A DNA stretch of 64,000 bases from Heracleum sosnowskyi (Eukaryota; Streptophyta; Magnoliopsida; Apiales; Apiaceae), in contig CM061243.1 of assembly GCA_030848705.1 (NCBI GenBank), positions 98,826,436 through 98,890,435 of the forward strand. Direction: 5' to 3'. This document shows positions 34,401 to 45,053 of this stretch, piece by piece. The translations under genes were made by a program, and so were the position numbers. Positions within the stretch are counted from its first letter, which is position 1. Each line of letters starts with the position of its first letter. The notes beneath the pieces are model-generated. The model ran no database searches, was not told where the DNA came from, and worked only from the letters and a program-made list of their open reading frames with translations.

Positions 34401-36124
34401 ATTTGTATGGTGAAAAATGTGAAATCTATACGGATCATAAGAGCCTTAAGTATATTTTCACCCAAAAAGAGCTTAACATGCGCCAGAGAAGATGGTTGGA
34501 ACTGATCAAAGATTATGATTGTGAGATTCGTTATCACCCGGGCAAAGCCAATGTGGTGGCTGATGCCCTTAGTAGGAAGGAAAAGCTTAAGATGATGACT
34601 ACGGAGGAAGTATTGATAAGGGATATGGAAAAGTTGGAAATTGAAGTCAGAATGCCAGGAGACAGTCAAGAAATGTTAATGGAAATTTTAATTCAAGCTC
34701 CACTGTTGGAAAAGATCAGACTATGTCAGGAGCGAATGTGTCAAGAAGGAAGAGAAACCCTATCAGGGGAGGAGACCAAGCTTGAAAAAGATGATCAGGG
34801 CATAATGAAACATACTTATAGAATTTGGATTCCTAATGTTCCTGAACTAAAAGATGAGATTCTACATGAAGCACACAATACCAGATATTCAATTCACCCA
34901 GGAGGAAATAAGATGTATCAGGATTTGAAAGAATATTATTGGTGGCCTAACATGAAAAGAGATGTAGCTGAGTGGGTAAGTAAATGTCTGACCTGTCAAA
35001 GAGTGAAAGCTGAGCACCAAAGACCCAGTGGACTTTTGCAACCTTTGGAAATTCCTGAATGGAAGTGGGATCACATAGCAATGGACTTTGTTGTAGGTTT
35101 ACCAAGAACCAAGGCCAATCATGATGCCATATGGGTAATAATAGATCGACTAACGAAGTCAGCTCATTTTCTACCGATTAATGAGAAGTTTACGGTTGCC
35201 AAGTTAGTGGATATCTATATAAAGGAGATTGTGACTAGGCATGGCGTTCCGGTAAGCATTGTATCAGATCGAGATCCTAGATTCAATTCAAAGTTTTGGA
35301 GGAGTTTTCAAGAATGTGCAGGAACCAAATTGAATATGAGTACTGCCTATCATCCTCAGACAGATGGACAAAGTGAAAGAACCATTCAAACACTTGAGGA
35401 TATGTTGAGGTTTTGTGCTTTAGATCTTAAAGGAAATTGGGATGATCATTTACCATTGGTTGAATTTTCTTATAACAATAGCTTCCATGCAAGCATTGGA
35501 ATGCCACCTTATGAAGCTCTTTATGGAAGAAGATGTAGATCTCCCTTGTATTGGGATGAAGTTGGTGAGCGTAAGTTGCTAGGACCTGAAATGGTTCAAA
35601 GGACAAAGGATATAATTGATATGATCCGAAGACGGCTCGTAGCTGCCCAGGATAGACAAAAGAAGTATGCGGACTTGGCTCGAAAAGGCAAAGAGTATGA
35701 AAGAGGAGACTTGGTGTTCTTGAAGGTATCACCTTGGAAAGGATTGATGAGATTCGGGAAGAAAGGAAAGTTGAGTCCAAGATACATCGGACCGTTTGAG
35801 ATTCTGAGACGGATTGGGAAGTTAGCATATGAACTAGCACTACCCCCGTATTTGCAACAAGTGCATAATGTGTTCCATGTCTCGATGTTAAGACCCTACA
35901 AATCGGATTCTAAGCATATAGTGGAATACGAGCATGTAGACTTGCAACCTGATTTGACGTATGTGGAGCAACCGATGGAGATTATAGATCAAAAAGAACA
36001 AGTGCTCAGGAATAAGGTTATCAAATTAGTCAGAGTGGTATGGAACAATCATAATGTGGAAGAATCAACCTGGGAACTGGAGAGTGAGATGCGAGAAAGA
36101 TATCCCCAATTGTTTTCAGAATGA
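31427..36124 (+). CDS. Tekay chromovirus gag-pol polyprotein
   Basis: 1565 residues, one frame, ATG at 31427 (context AAAATGCC). The order is as follows: acidic N-terminus; gag domain about residues 105-290 (FKSLKPPEFTG, WWEAKRNM, FLELKQNN); two zinc knuckles CYKCGRPGHFANTC and CFNCGQQGHISRSC near 367-405; protease LFDSGATKSF near 456. Then RT with RLCIDYRELNK near 690 and FIDDILVYS near 790; RNase H YSDASHKGLG near 938; integrase zinc region H-H-C-C (CLTCQ) near 1147-1192; integrase core with D of MDFVVG, D of SDRDPRF and E of QSERTIQ; and chromodomain about 1515-1560 (VVWNNHNVEESTWE). All catalytic residues are present. Gag and pol are fused without a frameshift, as is common in chromoviruses. 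Confidence 0.97.
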   Translation: MPPRRMGTRGNPNGSTDQESHNQHEEEPEYNEENDEDYNEQEDSLYGAEDETFHTAEFEDEREETEVEQEREDRNRDPMVQFIDLLRQNLVQQPQPPQRDNSNVANSFRAFKSLKPPEFTGVADPVEARAWIKEMEKSFEILSIDEAQKTVFATYMLKGEANYWWEAKRNMETDAVIAWERFKQLFLEKYFPKFMKIQMEIKFLELKQNNLSVAEYEAKFTELSRFVPEFVDTDEKKASRFQQGLRPGIQNRVAILEITDYATLVQKASIAEVGLDQAQKDRRGKKRKNVSTGGMSDGGNFSNKFNRRTVSLPNRNEGSKPTMSSSINQGTKQTGASQSQSFRPSIPVCAKCEKRHMGECRKGTATCYKCGRPGHFANTCTSSASGDSKNITCFNCGQQGHISRSCPKNKPATSGASKAASNKPPTARTFNMTVQDAVRDADVIAGTLSLNSVSANVLFDSGATKSFISRDFARKLGLEAQPLRDSLQVEIANHEITLVNQIHLGCELKIGDQIFHVDLIPFKLGEFDVILGMDWLSRNNAQIDCKGKKIRLGISGKRDVVFKGIRQTHRFLTMAQTKRLLRKGNEAYLAYVVDTQKGVPNLQDIPVVNEFEDVFPQDLPGLPPDREIEFAIELAPGTAPVSKAPYRLAPVEMKELAKQLQELLEKGFIRPSVSPWGAPVLFVKKKDGSMRLCIDYRELNKLTIKNKYPLPRIDDLFDQLKDAKYFSKIDLRSGYHQLKIKPEDIPKTAFRTRYGHYEFLVMSFGLTNAPAAFMDLMNRVFKKYLDKFVIVFIDDILVYSKTEAEHAEHLRIALGILRKEQLYAKFSKCEFWKEEVQFLGHVINKEGVLVDPSKIEAVSNWERPTTPTEVRSFLGLAGYYRRFVQDFAKIATPLTRLTRKTEKFEWTDKCEKSFQELKKRLVTAPVLALPDGKGDFVIYSDASHKGLGCVLMQHDRVIAYASRQLKDYEIRYPTHDLELAAIVFALKIWRHYLYGEKCEIYTDHKSLKYIFTQKELNMRQRRWLELIKDYDCEIRYHPGKANVVADALSRKEKLKMMTTEEVLIRDMEKLEIEVRMPGDSQEMLMEILIQAPLLEKIRLCQERMCQEGRETLSGEETKLEKDDQGIMKHTYRIWIPNVPELKDEILHEAHNTRYSIHPGGNKMYQDLKEYYWWPNMKRDVAEWVSKCLTCQRVKAEHQRPSGLLQPLEIPEWKWDHIAMDFVVGLPRTKANHDAIWVIIDRLTKSAHFLPINEKFTVAKLVDIYIKEIVTRHGVPVSIVSDRDPRFNSKFWRSFQECAGTKLNMSTAYHPQTDGQSERTIQTLEDMLRFCALDLKGNWDDHLPLVEFSYNNSFHASIGMPPYEALYGRRCRSPLYWDEVGERKLLGPEMVQRTKDIIDMIRRRLVAAQDRQKKYADLARKGKEYERGDLVFLKVSPWKGLMRFGKKGKLSPRYIGPFEILRRIGKLAYELALPPYLQQVHNVFHVSMLRPYKSDSKHIVEYEHVDLQPDLTYVEQPMEIIDQKEQVLRNKVIKLVRVVWNNHNVEESTWELESEMRERYPQLFSE

Positions 36125-36144
36125 TTCCGGGACGGAATCCTTTT

Positions 36145-36157
36145 AAGGAGGGGAGAC
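36145..36157 (+). promoter_or_regulatory. Polypurine tract of the Tekay element
   Basis: AAGGAGGGGAGAC directly before the 3' LTR start TGTGAGACC. Confidence 0.9.
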
Positions 36158-39100
36158 TGTGAGACCCCAGAATCCAGGTATAATTGAAACTTTGTTATTA
36201 TATGTTTTGTTTATGAATAATGATTATGAATTGGAAGTATAAAAGAATTGAGAACCAAGTATATAAAAAGGAATATGGATTTCAGTCGCAAATATTTTGT
36301 GAGTAAAAGAGATTGACTGATTATCTAAATAAGAACAATCTATATGGAAATTTGGAATATATTACTCTAAGGGAGTAAGGCATTTTTATGTCATCCAAAT
36401 CGATATCTGTTATGTATGCTATAACTCCGTAAACAAGATAGGGTATGGTTAAAGAAACATTAAAAATATGTCCAAAGTGCAAGGAATATAAAGGTGGAGT
36501 TAGTAGGTGAAAGAAAGAGAACAAGAGTAGTTAAATTGAAAGTCAACTCAAAGAATAGTGGTTAAATTGTATAAATGGCTTAGTGGATGTGTTTAACACA
36601 AAGATGACAAGTGGAGGGATGGGAGTATGCCAACCAAAAAGTTATGGAATTGATCCAAGGGTTAGAAATCATGCTTGGAAAGTAAGATAATTATCAAGTT
36701 AATCATTAAACATAAAAACAAGAAAAGCAAAGTGGAAGTACTCTTGTTTTCCATCATACCTTCGGCCACTTTGAAGAGAAAAAGAGAAGTGAAGATTTTG
36801 ATCTTCTAAAATCACAACCAAGGGCTTAAATCGAAGCTTGTGTATAGATTAAGGTAAATCCAAGAACCCATTCCCATCCGTTAAGTTTATCAAGGTGAAA
36901 TCGTTGATCAAAGTTCTTAGTTTCTTGAACTAACTTAGTTTTCTTGATTCTTTGGTTAGTCTAAGCTTGATTAAGGTTATATAAGAGCTAAGCAAGGTTT
37001 ATTAAGACCATTTCTTCACCAAAGAAGGTATACCACTCTTGAAACCCTAGCCTTAATTTGTGTTCTTGATGATTTAAGTGAGATATGTGGTTTTATGCAT
37101 GATTAGATTATCAAGTGTATGATTTGGCTTTGATGATTGTTAAAATGGTTTATGTGGTTGTTTGGCTAGTGTTTAGCCCTGGTTTAATGTTGAAAAACAT
37201 GGATGAGTGATTTGAGGTAGCATATTGGATTATTGGTGGGTTTGGATTTTTGGAATATTCGGTTTATAGCCGTTATAATGCCGAAATTTCTAAAACCTTA
37301 GAAAACCGTGTATAACAGTTGGGTTAAGCTTCGGACATGGTTAATAATTTGGTCCATAATTGTAGATTTTTGAACAAGGATCGTTTTGGTATGAAAATCG
37401 TAATCATCTGAATTACGGTTTAGGAGATATGATTAAATTCGTAAAAGTGGTTCGAAAACGAGAAGAAAAGTTCGTAATTTCAATTGAGCTTTATTAAATT
37501 CATTTTGGCAGGAGATACTTTGGATAATTAAATAGTAGAGACAAAAAGGAAGCTATGGGAGAAAACCTTGTGTAAAAAGAAGAATTATTCAATTTTATAG
37601 AAATGTTCGAAGTTAGGTCAAGTGCGAGAAACCCCTTAAGATAAGTACTTGACTATGACCTTAGAAACGTATTGAGCATTGTGTTAAGAATTTTGAAATG
37701 AGACATAAGGGAATGGATTGTATAATAGGGATGACTTCAAGATAAGATCACGAGAGTTCGAATAATGTTCCTTGGTTATAACAAGTGCTCAGTGGTGAGA
37801 CGTTAAGTAGAAAGTAAAAAGGGATGCATCAGTGCGATGTTTAAAGTTATGATTTGAGTTATTGGTTTATAAGTACCAATTATTGATGGAAGTATTTTAT
37901 TATTGATAGGTTATCGGACTTCAGAGCCACCTTACCAGACACCCAGACGAGGCAAGTTTTCAAACCTATGCCTTTATAAAATCTGTTGTTGTGATAAATT
38001 ATGATTTCAAGATACATGTTAAGATTATGTATTCAAGATGCATGTTATGATTATGTTTTCAAGATATATGTTATGTTCACGATTTCGAAATGATATATAT
38101 GATGTACGTACAAGATGGACTTTCAAGCTATGTTTACAGAATGTTACAAGTTTATATGTCATGTATTTCCTCAGCGAGGGAAATATATTATATATTGTAT
38201 AGAATATCACAGACCGGGAATGGTATCAGTTATTATCTGGGATAATATTTCTATGTTGTCTTCGTTTTTATCCAATATTTTCTAAAGGAAATATTTGGAA
38301 ATTATTTCGAATAATTACATTCTTTATTGAATATAGTTTTAAATAAAGATTAAAGCTATGTTGCTTAAGAAAATATTTCATGAAAAAGTATCAGTAAACC
38401 CTAGATAATTAATAACGTTTTATTCAAATATTTTTATAATAGTTAGAGAAGGTTCCCAAATCTATTTTCCTTTTAAGTCTATATTCAGAAAGGCTTAAAG
38501 GTTCGCTCAAACTTCAAAGATATATGGAACCTTACTCAAGTTTTTCATGTTTATTTAAAAAGGCATACCCGGTCTGAAATCTTTTAAAAGCCATCTACCA
38601 GTTTGGTAAATTATTATCAAAATGATTTTTATTACTTCCTCAACACTCGAGGAGTAAGCTCAGTGGAATAAGTTATGACCATGAACAAGCATCAGCTTGG
38701 GAAATATGGGCGAATTTTCCTTTCCAACCAAGTATGACTACTTTGTGGAGTTGTACACCGGTGAAAAAGGAAAAGGAAACTTATGTTTCAATGTTATGGA
38801 TTCATTCGAACTTGTGGGGATAAGGGACTGAGTAGCGCCGGTCCCCTAAGGAAATGGCAAATAGACCGACGGACTATGAACGGGTCTACTATTTCCTTAG
38901 ATTGTGTGCATGTTTGCCCGACCGTAGGGTTGAGACTTAGTACAGGTTCTGCTATTTTCTCCCCTACAACCGATGGCGGGGAGCAGTAGGTCAGTCAGAT
39001 ACTGTCTACCCTTCCCTCTACGTAGAAAAACAAGGATCATGATGGGACACGCTCTGCGACTGATCATCGTAGGGGTATCCCTGGCGCTCAGCGTCTCCAT

Positions 39101-39836
39101 TGATAGTTCATCCAAGGAAGAAAATGTTTTATGCAAGTTATCAAGAAAGATCATGTTTCATGACAGTTTTCAGAAATAGAAAGTTGTTCAAGTTCAAGAA
39201 AGTTATGTAAGTATATATATGTTATGTGTAAGTTTCTGAATGTTACAAGTTATGGATTTATGAAAAAGGTTTGGTACAAGAATACGTAGCCCTATTTTCA
39301 GATTATTATATTTGATTAAGACTTTTACTTACAGAAAGATATTTGGATATAGCTGGTTATATATTGTTTATCAGTTTATTATTGTTCTGGTGGGCATGTA
39401 GCTCACCCTTGCATGTTATGTTTATCACAACAACAGATAAGCAGGATGGCCAGACCAGCGCACACCGGGCGCAAGAGAGTCGTAGTACCCCGAGGACTAT
39501 CCCCTGAGATCATAGCTGCTGTAGCTGAGGTAGAAACCACTAGTATGATATACTAGTACTTTTGTTACCACTAATGTATATGTATGACAGAAGTTAAGAA
39601 TGGCAAACTTAAATCTGTAAATTATATTTGGGTTGTAATAACTTATGGTTTGTATGAGGATCCTGTTAGCGATACTTATTTCATGTTCATCTCTGGGACT
39701 ATAACTTGTGTGTGTGTGAGTTAGGATGGCGGGGTCATAGCATGTTATGTATTTATTTATGTTTCAAGTTAAGCATGATGTATGGAAAAAGGACCGTAAC
39801 GACCAGATCTCCGACCCCGGGTCTGGGGCTGTTACA
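36158..39836 (+). repeat. 3' LTR of the Tekay element
   Basis: 3679 bp, a copy of 26556-30236 at a constant offset of 9602. Differences seen: C at 39519 for A at 29917, and one GT unit fewer near 39710. Confidence 0.95.
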
Positions 39837-41227
39837 AGCTCACTATTCTTTTCCTTGAGAATGGTTTCCAGTTGAATATAACATTTAACCCTATTCTCAA
39901 GAAATGCTATTTTTTCAGTAAGTTCATCCTGATTAACATGCACTAGTTTTAATTCTTTTATCTCATTTTCAAGATTTGTGTTTAAAAGAATTATTCTATC
40001 ATTTTCAGTGCGTGCACAATCTAAGGTGCCAGCAAGATGACGAATCATTTCAGTATTAGTAAACTTTACCTCTGACATGTATCCAGATGAAGTGCTTTCC
40101 TCTTTAGCCATTAAAGCAAGGTTCCCAATCTCACCTGCTTCTTCATCATTATCAGTGTCATCCCAACTCTTTCCCTCAGCAACATAGGCTTTCCCAATCT
40201 TGTTATTCTTGCTAGAATCAAATGTGTTTCTAGTCACTTGCTTTGGCTTTCTGCATTCTGTAGCAAAGTGACCCAACTCATTGCAATTGTAGCATCTGAT
40301 TGTGCTCCTTTCCACAGTTCCAGTTTTGTAGCCACCCCTTGAAGATGAAGAACCACCTCTCTGAAACCTGGGCCTGAACTTAAGATTGGGATTCCTCTTG
40401 AATCTAAACTTCCCAAACTTCCTGACTATCAAAGCCAAGTCACCATCCTCCAGCTGATCAAGTTCTTCTAAAGAATAGAAGTCACCACCAGATTGATCAA
40501 TGGATGTTAATCCATATTCAGCATCAATAACATTCATGTTAGAACTAGAAGGTTGAACATGCTTCACTTCCAGTTTCTGTGGGACTTCAGCAGCCAGTGC
40601 AGTAGACGTACCAACAATCCTCCCAGTTCCATACAGCTCTCTCTGTTGAATCTGCTCCAGCTCATAGGTCTTCAGAACACCATACAATCTCTCCAATTCA
40701 ATCTCATTCATATCTCTTGCTTCTCTGATGGCAGATATTTTGTGCTCCAAATGAACTGGAAGTGTAAGAAGGAACTTCTTGTTAATCTCCTTGTTGGTGT
40801 AGTGCTTCCCATTGAGATTCAGATCATTGATTAATTTGTTGTATCTCTAAAAAACCTGAGAGATACCTTCACCAGGGATTGATCTGAAATGCTCATATTG
40901 AGAGGTGAGAATTTCCAGCATATTCTCCCTAACTTCCTCTGTCCCCTCATTGATTATCTCTATGGTAGCCCAAATGTGTTTGGCAGTTTCACAATTTAGG
41001 ACATGATTATGCATGATAGGATCAAGACAATCAATAAGGATCAACTGAAGACAAGAATCCAAGGTAACATCCTCTTTCTCATCAGGAGTGTAATCCTTGG
41101 GATCTTTAGGGTACATCCTTGCAGGTCTAGTAACAACATTGTTCTCTATTATCTCTCCCTCAATAATCATAGGGAGTTTGGGACCACTCTTCAGCACATC
41201 CAAGTATTTAGGATTAGCAACTATCAT
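39837..41227 (-). pseudogene. Gag of Copia element 1, N-terminal part, truncated at its start
   Basis: Frame from 41227 down to the right Tekay junction. It starts internally (the motif NPKYLDVLKSGPK should be preceded by some tens of residues) and abuts LTR sequence at 41228 without primer site or leader. A TAG at 40847-40849 interrupts it after ISQVF; the same frame continues RYNKLINDLNL into a long stretch with the knuckle CYNCNELGHFATEC near 40300. The comparable region of Copia element 2 is uninterrupted. Removal of the Tekay insert joins it in frame to 26555-25800. It would be the capsid protein, but here it cannot be made. Confidence 0.88.
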
Positions 41228-42580
41228 AGGGGGTTGAATACAAACTATACCGTTTTATCGAATTTGTCCTTTAATAGATTTAACTGATTAGAACAAATTA
41301 GTGCGGAATAAAAACTGAAACAATATTCAAGTTAAATAGAAACTCTATTAAACTTGAGAGGTGTTACAATTCAGTGCACAGATTACAAGGTTCTTGTTAA
41401 AACAAATCTAGAATAAATTCGACATGAATTTATCTATATTTGTAATAAAAAGATCGAATACTAAAAAGTAGTTCGATAGTAATTCTAGGGATTATGATCC
41501 GCTAGATTGTCAAAGCAATACAAGTAATTGAATTCTAGTGGATTGGATATAACTTTGATGGCTAGAATTTATTACAAGAATTTAATTGAGCTTTGCAGTT
41601 GGTTCGCTTGAATATGCAGAAGAGAGTAAATGATAAGCTGTTCTTTTTCTTCTGTGTTCAATTGTATTGTCTGCCTGTTTGATCAAACTTTTCTATTTAA
41701 CCAAGTCAACAGACAGCTTCCCACGCGCCAAACTCCACTTTCATTTATACTAGCAATACTATCAATTAATATTAATAGTACTCTCGGTAGTACTATCCTT
41801 TAGTACTGGTAGTACTATCGGTAGTACTCTTAATGATAGTACTACTAGTAGTAAACAGATAGTACTACAAGTAGTAAATAGAATTAGGAACTAAAACTGA
41901 TTTTAATTTTATTCTACTTTTAATTGATTTAATAAATGACTTAATTCTTTTAGAATTAATTTACTGATTAAATAAATTAAATAACTGACTCAAATAATTT
42001 CATAAATAAATTAATTCTTGAGAATTAATTTATACATTAAATTACTTAAGATCTAGATTGATTAATTTAATATATGAATTAATTCTGAAAGAATTAATTC
42101 ATAGATTAAATTAATTATCTTATAGAATAATATTAAAAGAGAATTAAACTAATTCTGAGAACCACTAAAATTGATGACGAACTTCCACTGGCTGACGTTG
42201 ACACTCCATGTACTGTCTGGTTCATGAGCGACAAACTTTAATGGTTGTTCTTCATACTAAACTTTAAGCTGTGATTCTTTTCTCCTTTTATTTAAACAAG
42301 GACTGTAACCTGTACTTTTTCCCGTCACACTTCTGAAACCTCTGTCACTTTAAATAGATCCACTTTCTTGAATACTTCACTGAGGCTTGATCAAATAAAT
42401 GAACTTCTTCCAGTATAGAATAACTTCAAGTCTGTAGATGACTTTAATCTTCATTCTTTGACAGATATAATCTTCTGAGATTCCTGTGACATTTGATTTT
42501 TATTATTTACTTATTACATCTTAATTAAAGTTGAGTAGAATCCTCGGTGTTTACAAATAGGCCTAGACATATGCCTTTCA
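41228..42580 (-). repeat. 5' LTR of Copia element 1, missing its inner 26 bp
   Basis: 1353 bp matching 16150-17502 and lacking the internal duplication. Its inner edge is fused to gag at a short G-run (AGGGGG at 41228-41233; the intact edge has six G). Six substitutions relative to the left LTR (for example 41545, 41712, 41734, 41962, 42174, 42415). Followed by the target copy ATTAT. Confidence 0.9.
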
Positions 42581-42585
42581 ATTAT

Positions 42586-42775
42586 ACAATTGAAAAAAGG
42601 ATTATTTTATTTGGTTTTTGGGATTGAATTCAAGAGATTGGTTGTATTCAATTTTATGGAGTAATGTTTTGTTGAATTTTATTTCTGCCGATGATAACTC
42701 TGTTTTTCGTATTGGGCTTTTCTTTCATTGGACTTGGACTAGAATCGGGTTGGAGCACAGGTTGGTGTCCTGCAA
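42586..42775. other. Short flank between Copia 1 and the Tat remnant
   Basis: T-rich sequence continuing the host sequence left of 15906. No gene seen. The exact start of the next LTR is uncertain. Confidence 0.4.
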
Positions 42776-43199
42776 AATAATGTCAGCGGTTGGTTGTCGT
42801 TCCGCAGCACCCCCGGTATGAGAATAAGGTTAAATTACTCGAGGAAGAAGCCATTTTCGGAATACAAAGAAATTCTTTAGAGAGTGACTGTGTGTAGAAA
42901 AATTTCCCCCCTTTTCTCCCTACTTCTTCCACTATTTATAGGGGGAGAAGTAGGGCAAAAGGGGTGCCACGTGTTACCTCTCGATTGGCTCGGTGGTTCA
43001 TGTTTAGGGGACCAATCGGCGGGAGTTCAGCCTGGCCGTTGGTCCCTTTTGTTTTCTTCTAGTAGTTCCATGCAGTGACTTGTCTTATTTGTTGACTCTT
43101 ATATAATTTTTGGGCTTGTTTGTTTTGGGCTTTAATGTTAGGCTAGTCCTAGCGAGTTGGGCCTCAGATGTTCTGGGTTGTACGAATTACCCACCATCA
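42776..43199 (-). repeat. 3' LTR of the Tat remnant
   Basis: The right edge is supported by CCACCATCA at 43191-43199 followed by TTTGCCCCAACT, whose complement is a purine tract (AGTTGGGGCAAA) adjoining TGATGGTGGG. A minus-strand CTATAAATAG box at about 42934-42943 fits an LTR promoter. The left edge and target duplication are not resolved. Confidence 0.55.
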
Positions 43200-43249
43200 T
43201 TTGCCCCAACTCCCTTGTGCCCATGTAAGGGGGATGGGGGAGTAGTTAT

Positions 43250-44304
43250 GATGAGCTCGGTTTTTGGTTTTTGGTTGTCCTCGGCCTTAGCTCTGTATGA
43301 CTGAGGTAAGGTTTTTCTGGGTTCGAGTTTTTTGGTTTTTGGTTTCCCCCAGCCTTAGCTCGGTATGCTCGAGCTAAGGTTTTACTGGGTTCAAGTTTTT
43401 GGTTTTTGGTTGCCCCCCCAGCCTTAACTCGGTATGACTGAGCTAAGGTTTTACTAGGTTCGAGTTTTTGGTTTTTGGTTGCCCATAGGCTTAGATCGGT
43501 ATGACCGAGCTAAGGTTTTACTGGGTTTGAGTTTTTATTTTTTGTTTCCCACAGACTTAGCTCGGTATGATTGAGCTAAGGTTTTACTGGGTTTGAGTTT
43601 TTGGTTTTTGGTTGTCCCTCAGTCTTAGCTTGGTGTGCTCGAGCTAAGGTTTTACTGGGTTCGAGTTTTTGGTTTTTGGTTGCCCCCAGCCTTAGCTCGG
43701 TGGTTATTACTGGGTTCTAGTTTTTGGTTTTTGGTTGCCCGTATCCTTAGCTCGGTATGCTCGAGCTAAGGTTTTACTGGGTTCGAGTTTATGGTTTTTG
43801 GTTGCCCCACAGCCTAAGCTCGGTGGTTTATACTGGGTTCGAGTTTTTGGTTACCCTCAGCCTTAGCTCGGTTTGACTGAGCTAATTTTTTTACTGGGTT
43901 TGAGTTTTTGGGTTTTGGTTGCCCCCCGGCCTTAGCTCGGTATACTCGAGCTAAGGTTTTACTGGATTCGAATTTTTGGTTTTTGGTTGCCCCCAGCCTT
44001 AGCTCGGTGATTTTTACCGGGTTCGAGTTTTTGATTTTTAGTTTCCCCTAGCCTTAGCTCGGTAGGCCCGAGCTAAGGGTTTACAGGGTTCGAGTTTTTG
44101 GTTTTTGGTTGCCCCCCAGCCTTAGCTCGGTGGTTTTTACTGGGTTCGAGTTTTTTGGTTTTTGGTTGCCCCCAGCCTTAGTTCGGTATGCTCAAGCTAA
44201 GGGTTTATTGGGTTCGAGTTTTTGGTTTTTGGTTTCCCCCCAGCCTTAGTTCGGTATGACTGAGCTAAGATTTTACTAGGTTCGAGTTTTTGGTTTTTGG
44301 TGCT
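43250..44304. repeat. Tandem array, about 16 copies of a 55-70 bp hairpin unit
   Basis: Units contain GGGTTCGAGTTTTTGG, TTTTTGGTTGCCCCCAG and CCTTAGCTCGGTA-GCTCGAGCTAAGG. The long version carries the inverted arms CTTAGCTCG and CGAGCTAAG; a shorter version lacks the second arm. Lies in the 3' non-coding region of the Tat remnant. Confidence 0.9.
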
Positions 44305-45053
44305 TGGTTTTTTAAATTTTGACAATTCGTTTGCGTGTAACTTTTCTTTTATCGTTTGGGCGCTGGATGTGTACGTTACACGTTTGGGACGTTTCATTTC
44401 TCGTGAAAATGTAACGTCTGTGTCATGATATCGGCCTTGTATATCGTGTGCCGCATTTATAGCCATGATTACACATCTGTAATGATGATGGCTACTTTTT
44501 CGGAGTTCGGGACGAGTGAGAGGCTGCCACTTGTCATTGTCCTTTCTCTCTCCTCTAAAGCCTATAAAAAGCCCCTTCCCTTTTTACTTTTATTTTGTAT
44601 GCTTCCATAAAAAACTCTATATTATCTCCTTGTTGCGCTTGCTTCCTGTGCTCCGGCGATCTCCGACTTTTTTCCGGCGAGTCTTTTCTCTCTTTCCTTC
44701 CAGCTTTATCTGTAAATATCTCTTTCATTTGTTGTTCTGTTTATGAATCGTATGCCAGTTGTCTTCCATGTTTTTTTGTTCTTTGTGGTTGTCTTGTTCG
44801 TTTTATGTTTATTCATCTTTTGTGTAAGTAAGTGTATGCATATGCTGAAAACATCATAAGTTGGTATGTTTGATTATTTACGGCGGTGTTTGTGCTAGAC
44901 CCCGAGCCTGTCACCGTCTTCTATGCATGCCACGTGTTTGTCATTTGTTTGCTTTGGTTTTTTTCATATATGTTTGTTCTCCCTTCTTCATTTCTTTTGT
45001 CTGACTGGGGATGGGGTCGGGATGAATTTGACTGTTGGTTTCTAGCTGCTGCT
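44305..45053 (+). promoter_or_regulatory. Promoter and leader of the antisense ORF
   Basis: The plus strand has a clear TATA box CCTATAAAAAG (TATAAAAA at 44563-44570), followed by a CT-rich leader of about 450 nt that may contain an intron. It points toward the ORF starting at 45054, so this ORF would be transcribed independently of, and opposite to, the LTR promoter. Confidence 0.55.

Larger units (their letters stand above)
26556..39836 (+). mobile_element. Intact, very young Tekay-type chromovirus (Ty3/Gypsy)
   Basis: 13,281 bp, flanked by AGCTC (26551-26555 and 39837-39841) and inserted in the gag of Copia element 1. Plus-strand order: LTR (26556-30236), primer site, leader ORF, gag-pol, purine tract, LTR (36158-39836). 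Its gag-pol is unbroken and ends in a chromodomain, which in this clade steers integration to heterochromatin. The two LTRs differ, as far as I can see, only by A29917/C39519 and one GT dinucleotide repeat. At a rate near 1.3e-8 per site per year that corresponds to roughly 10,000 years. It has everything needed to be autonomous. Confidence 0.95.
15911..42580 (-). mobile_element. Sirevirus-like Copia element 1, nested and decayed
   Basis: Bounded by the target duplication ATTAT (15906-15910 and 42581-42585). Minus-strand order: 5' LTR, gag, protease-integrase-RT-RNase H, a long third ORF, purine tract, 3' LTR. Long LTRs, the GGGGGAGAT purine tract and an extra ORF after pol fit the Sirevirus (SIRE/Maximus) lineage. 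Without the 13.3-kb Tekay insertion it is about 13.4 kb. Defects are a TAG in gag, a TAG in the integrase zinc region, a frame break in ORF3, and a deletion that removes the last 26 bp of the 5' LTR, the primer site and the gag start. Six substitutions separate the two LTRs over about 1350 bp. Confidence 0.92.
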
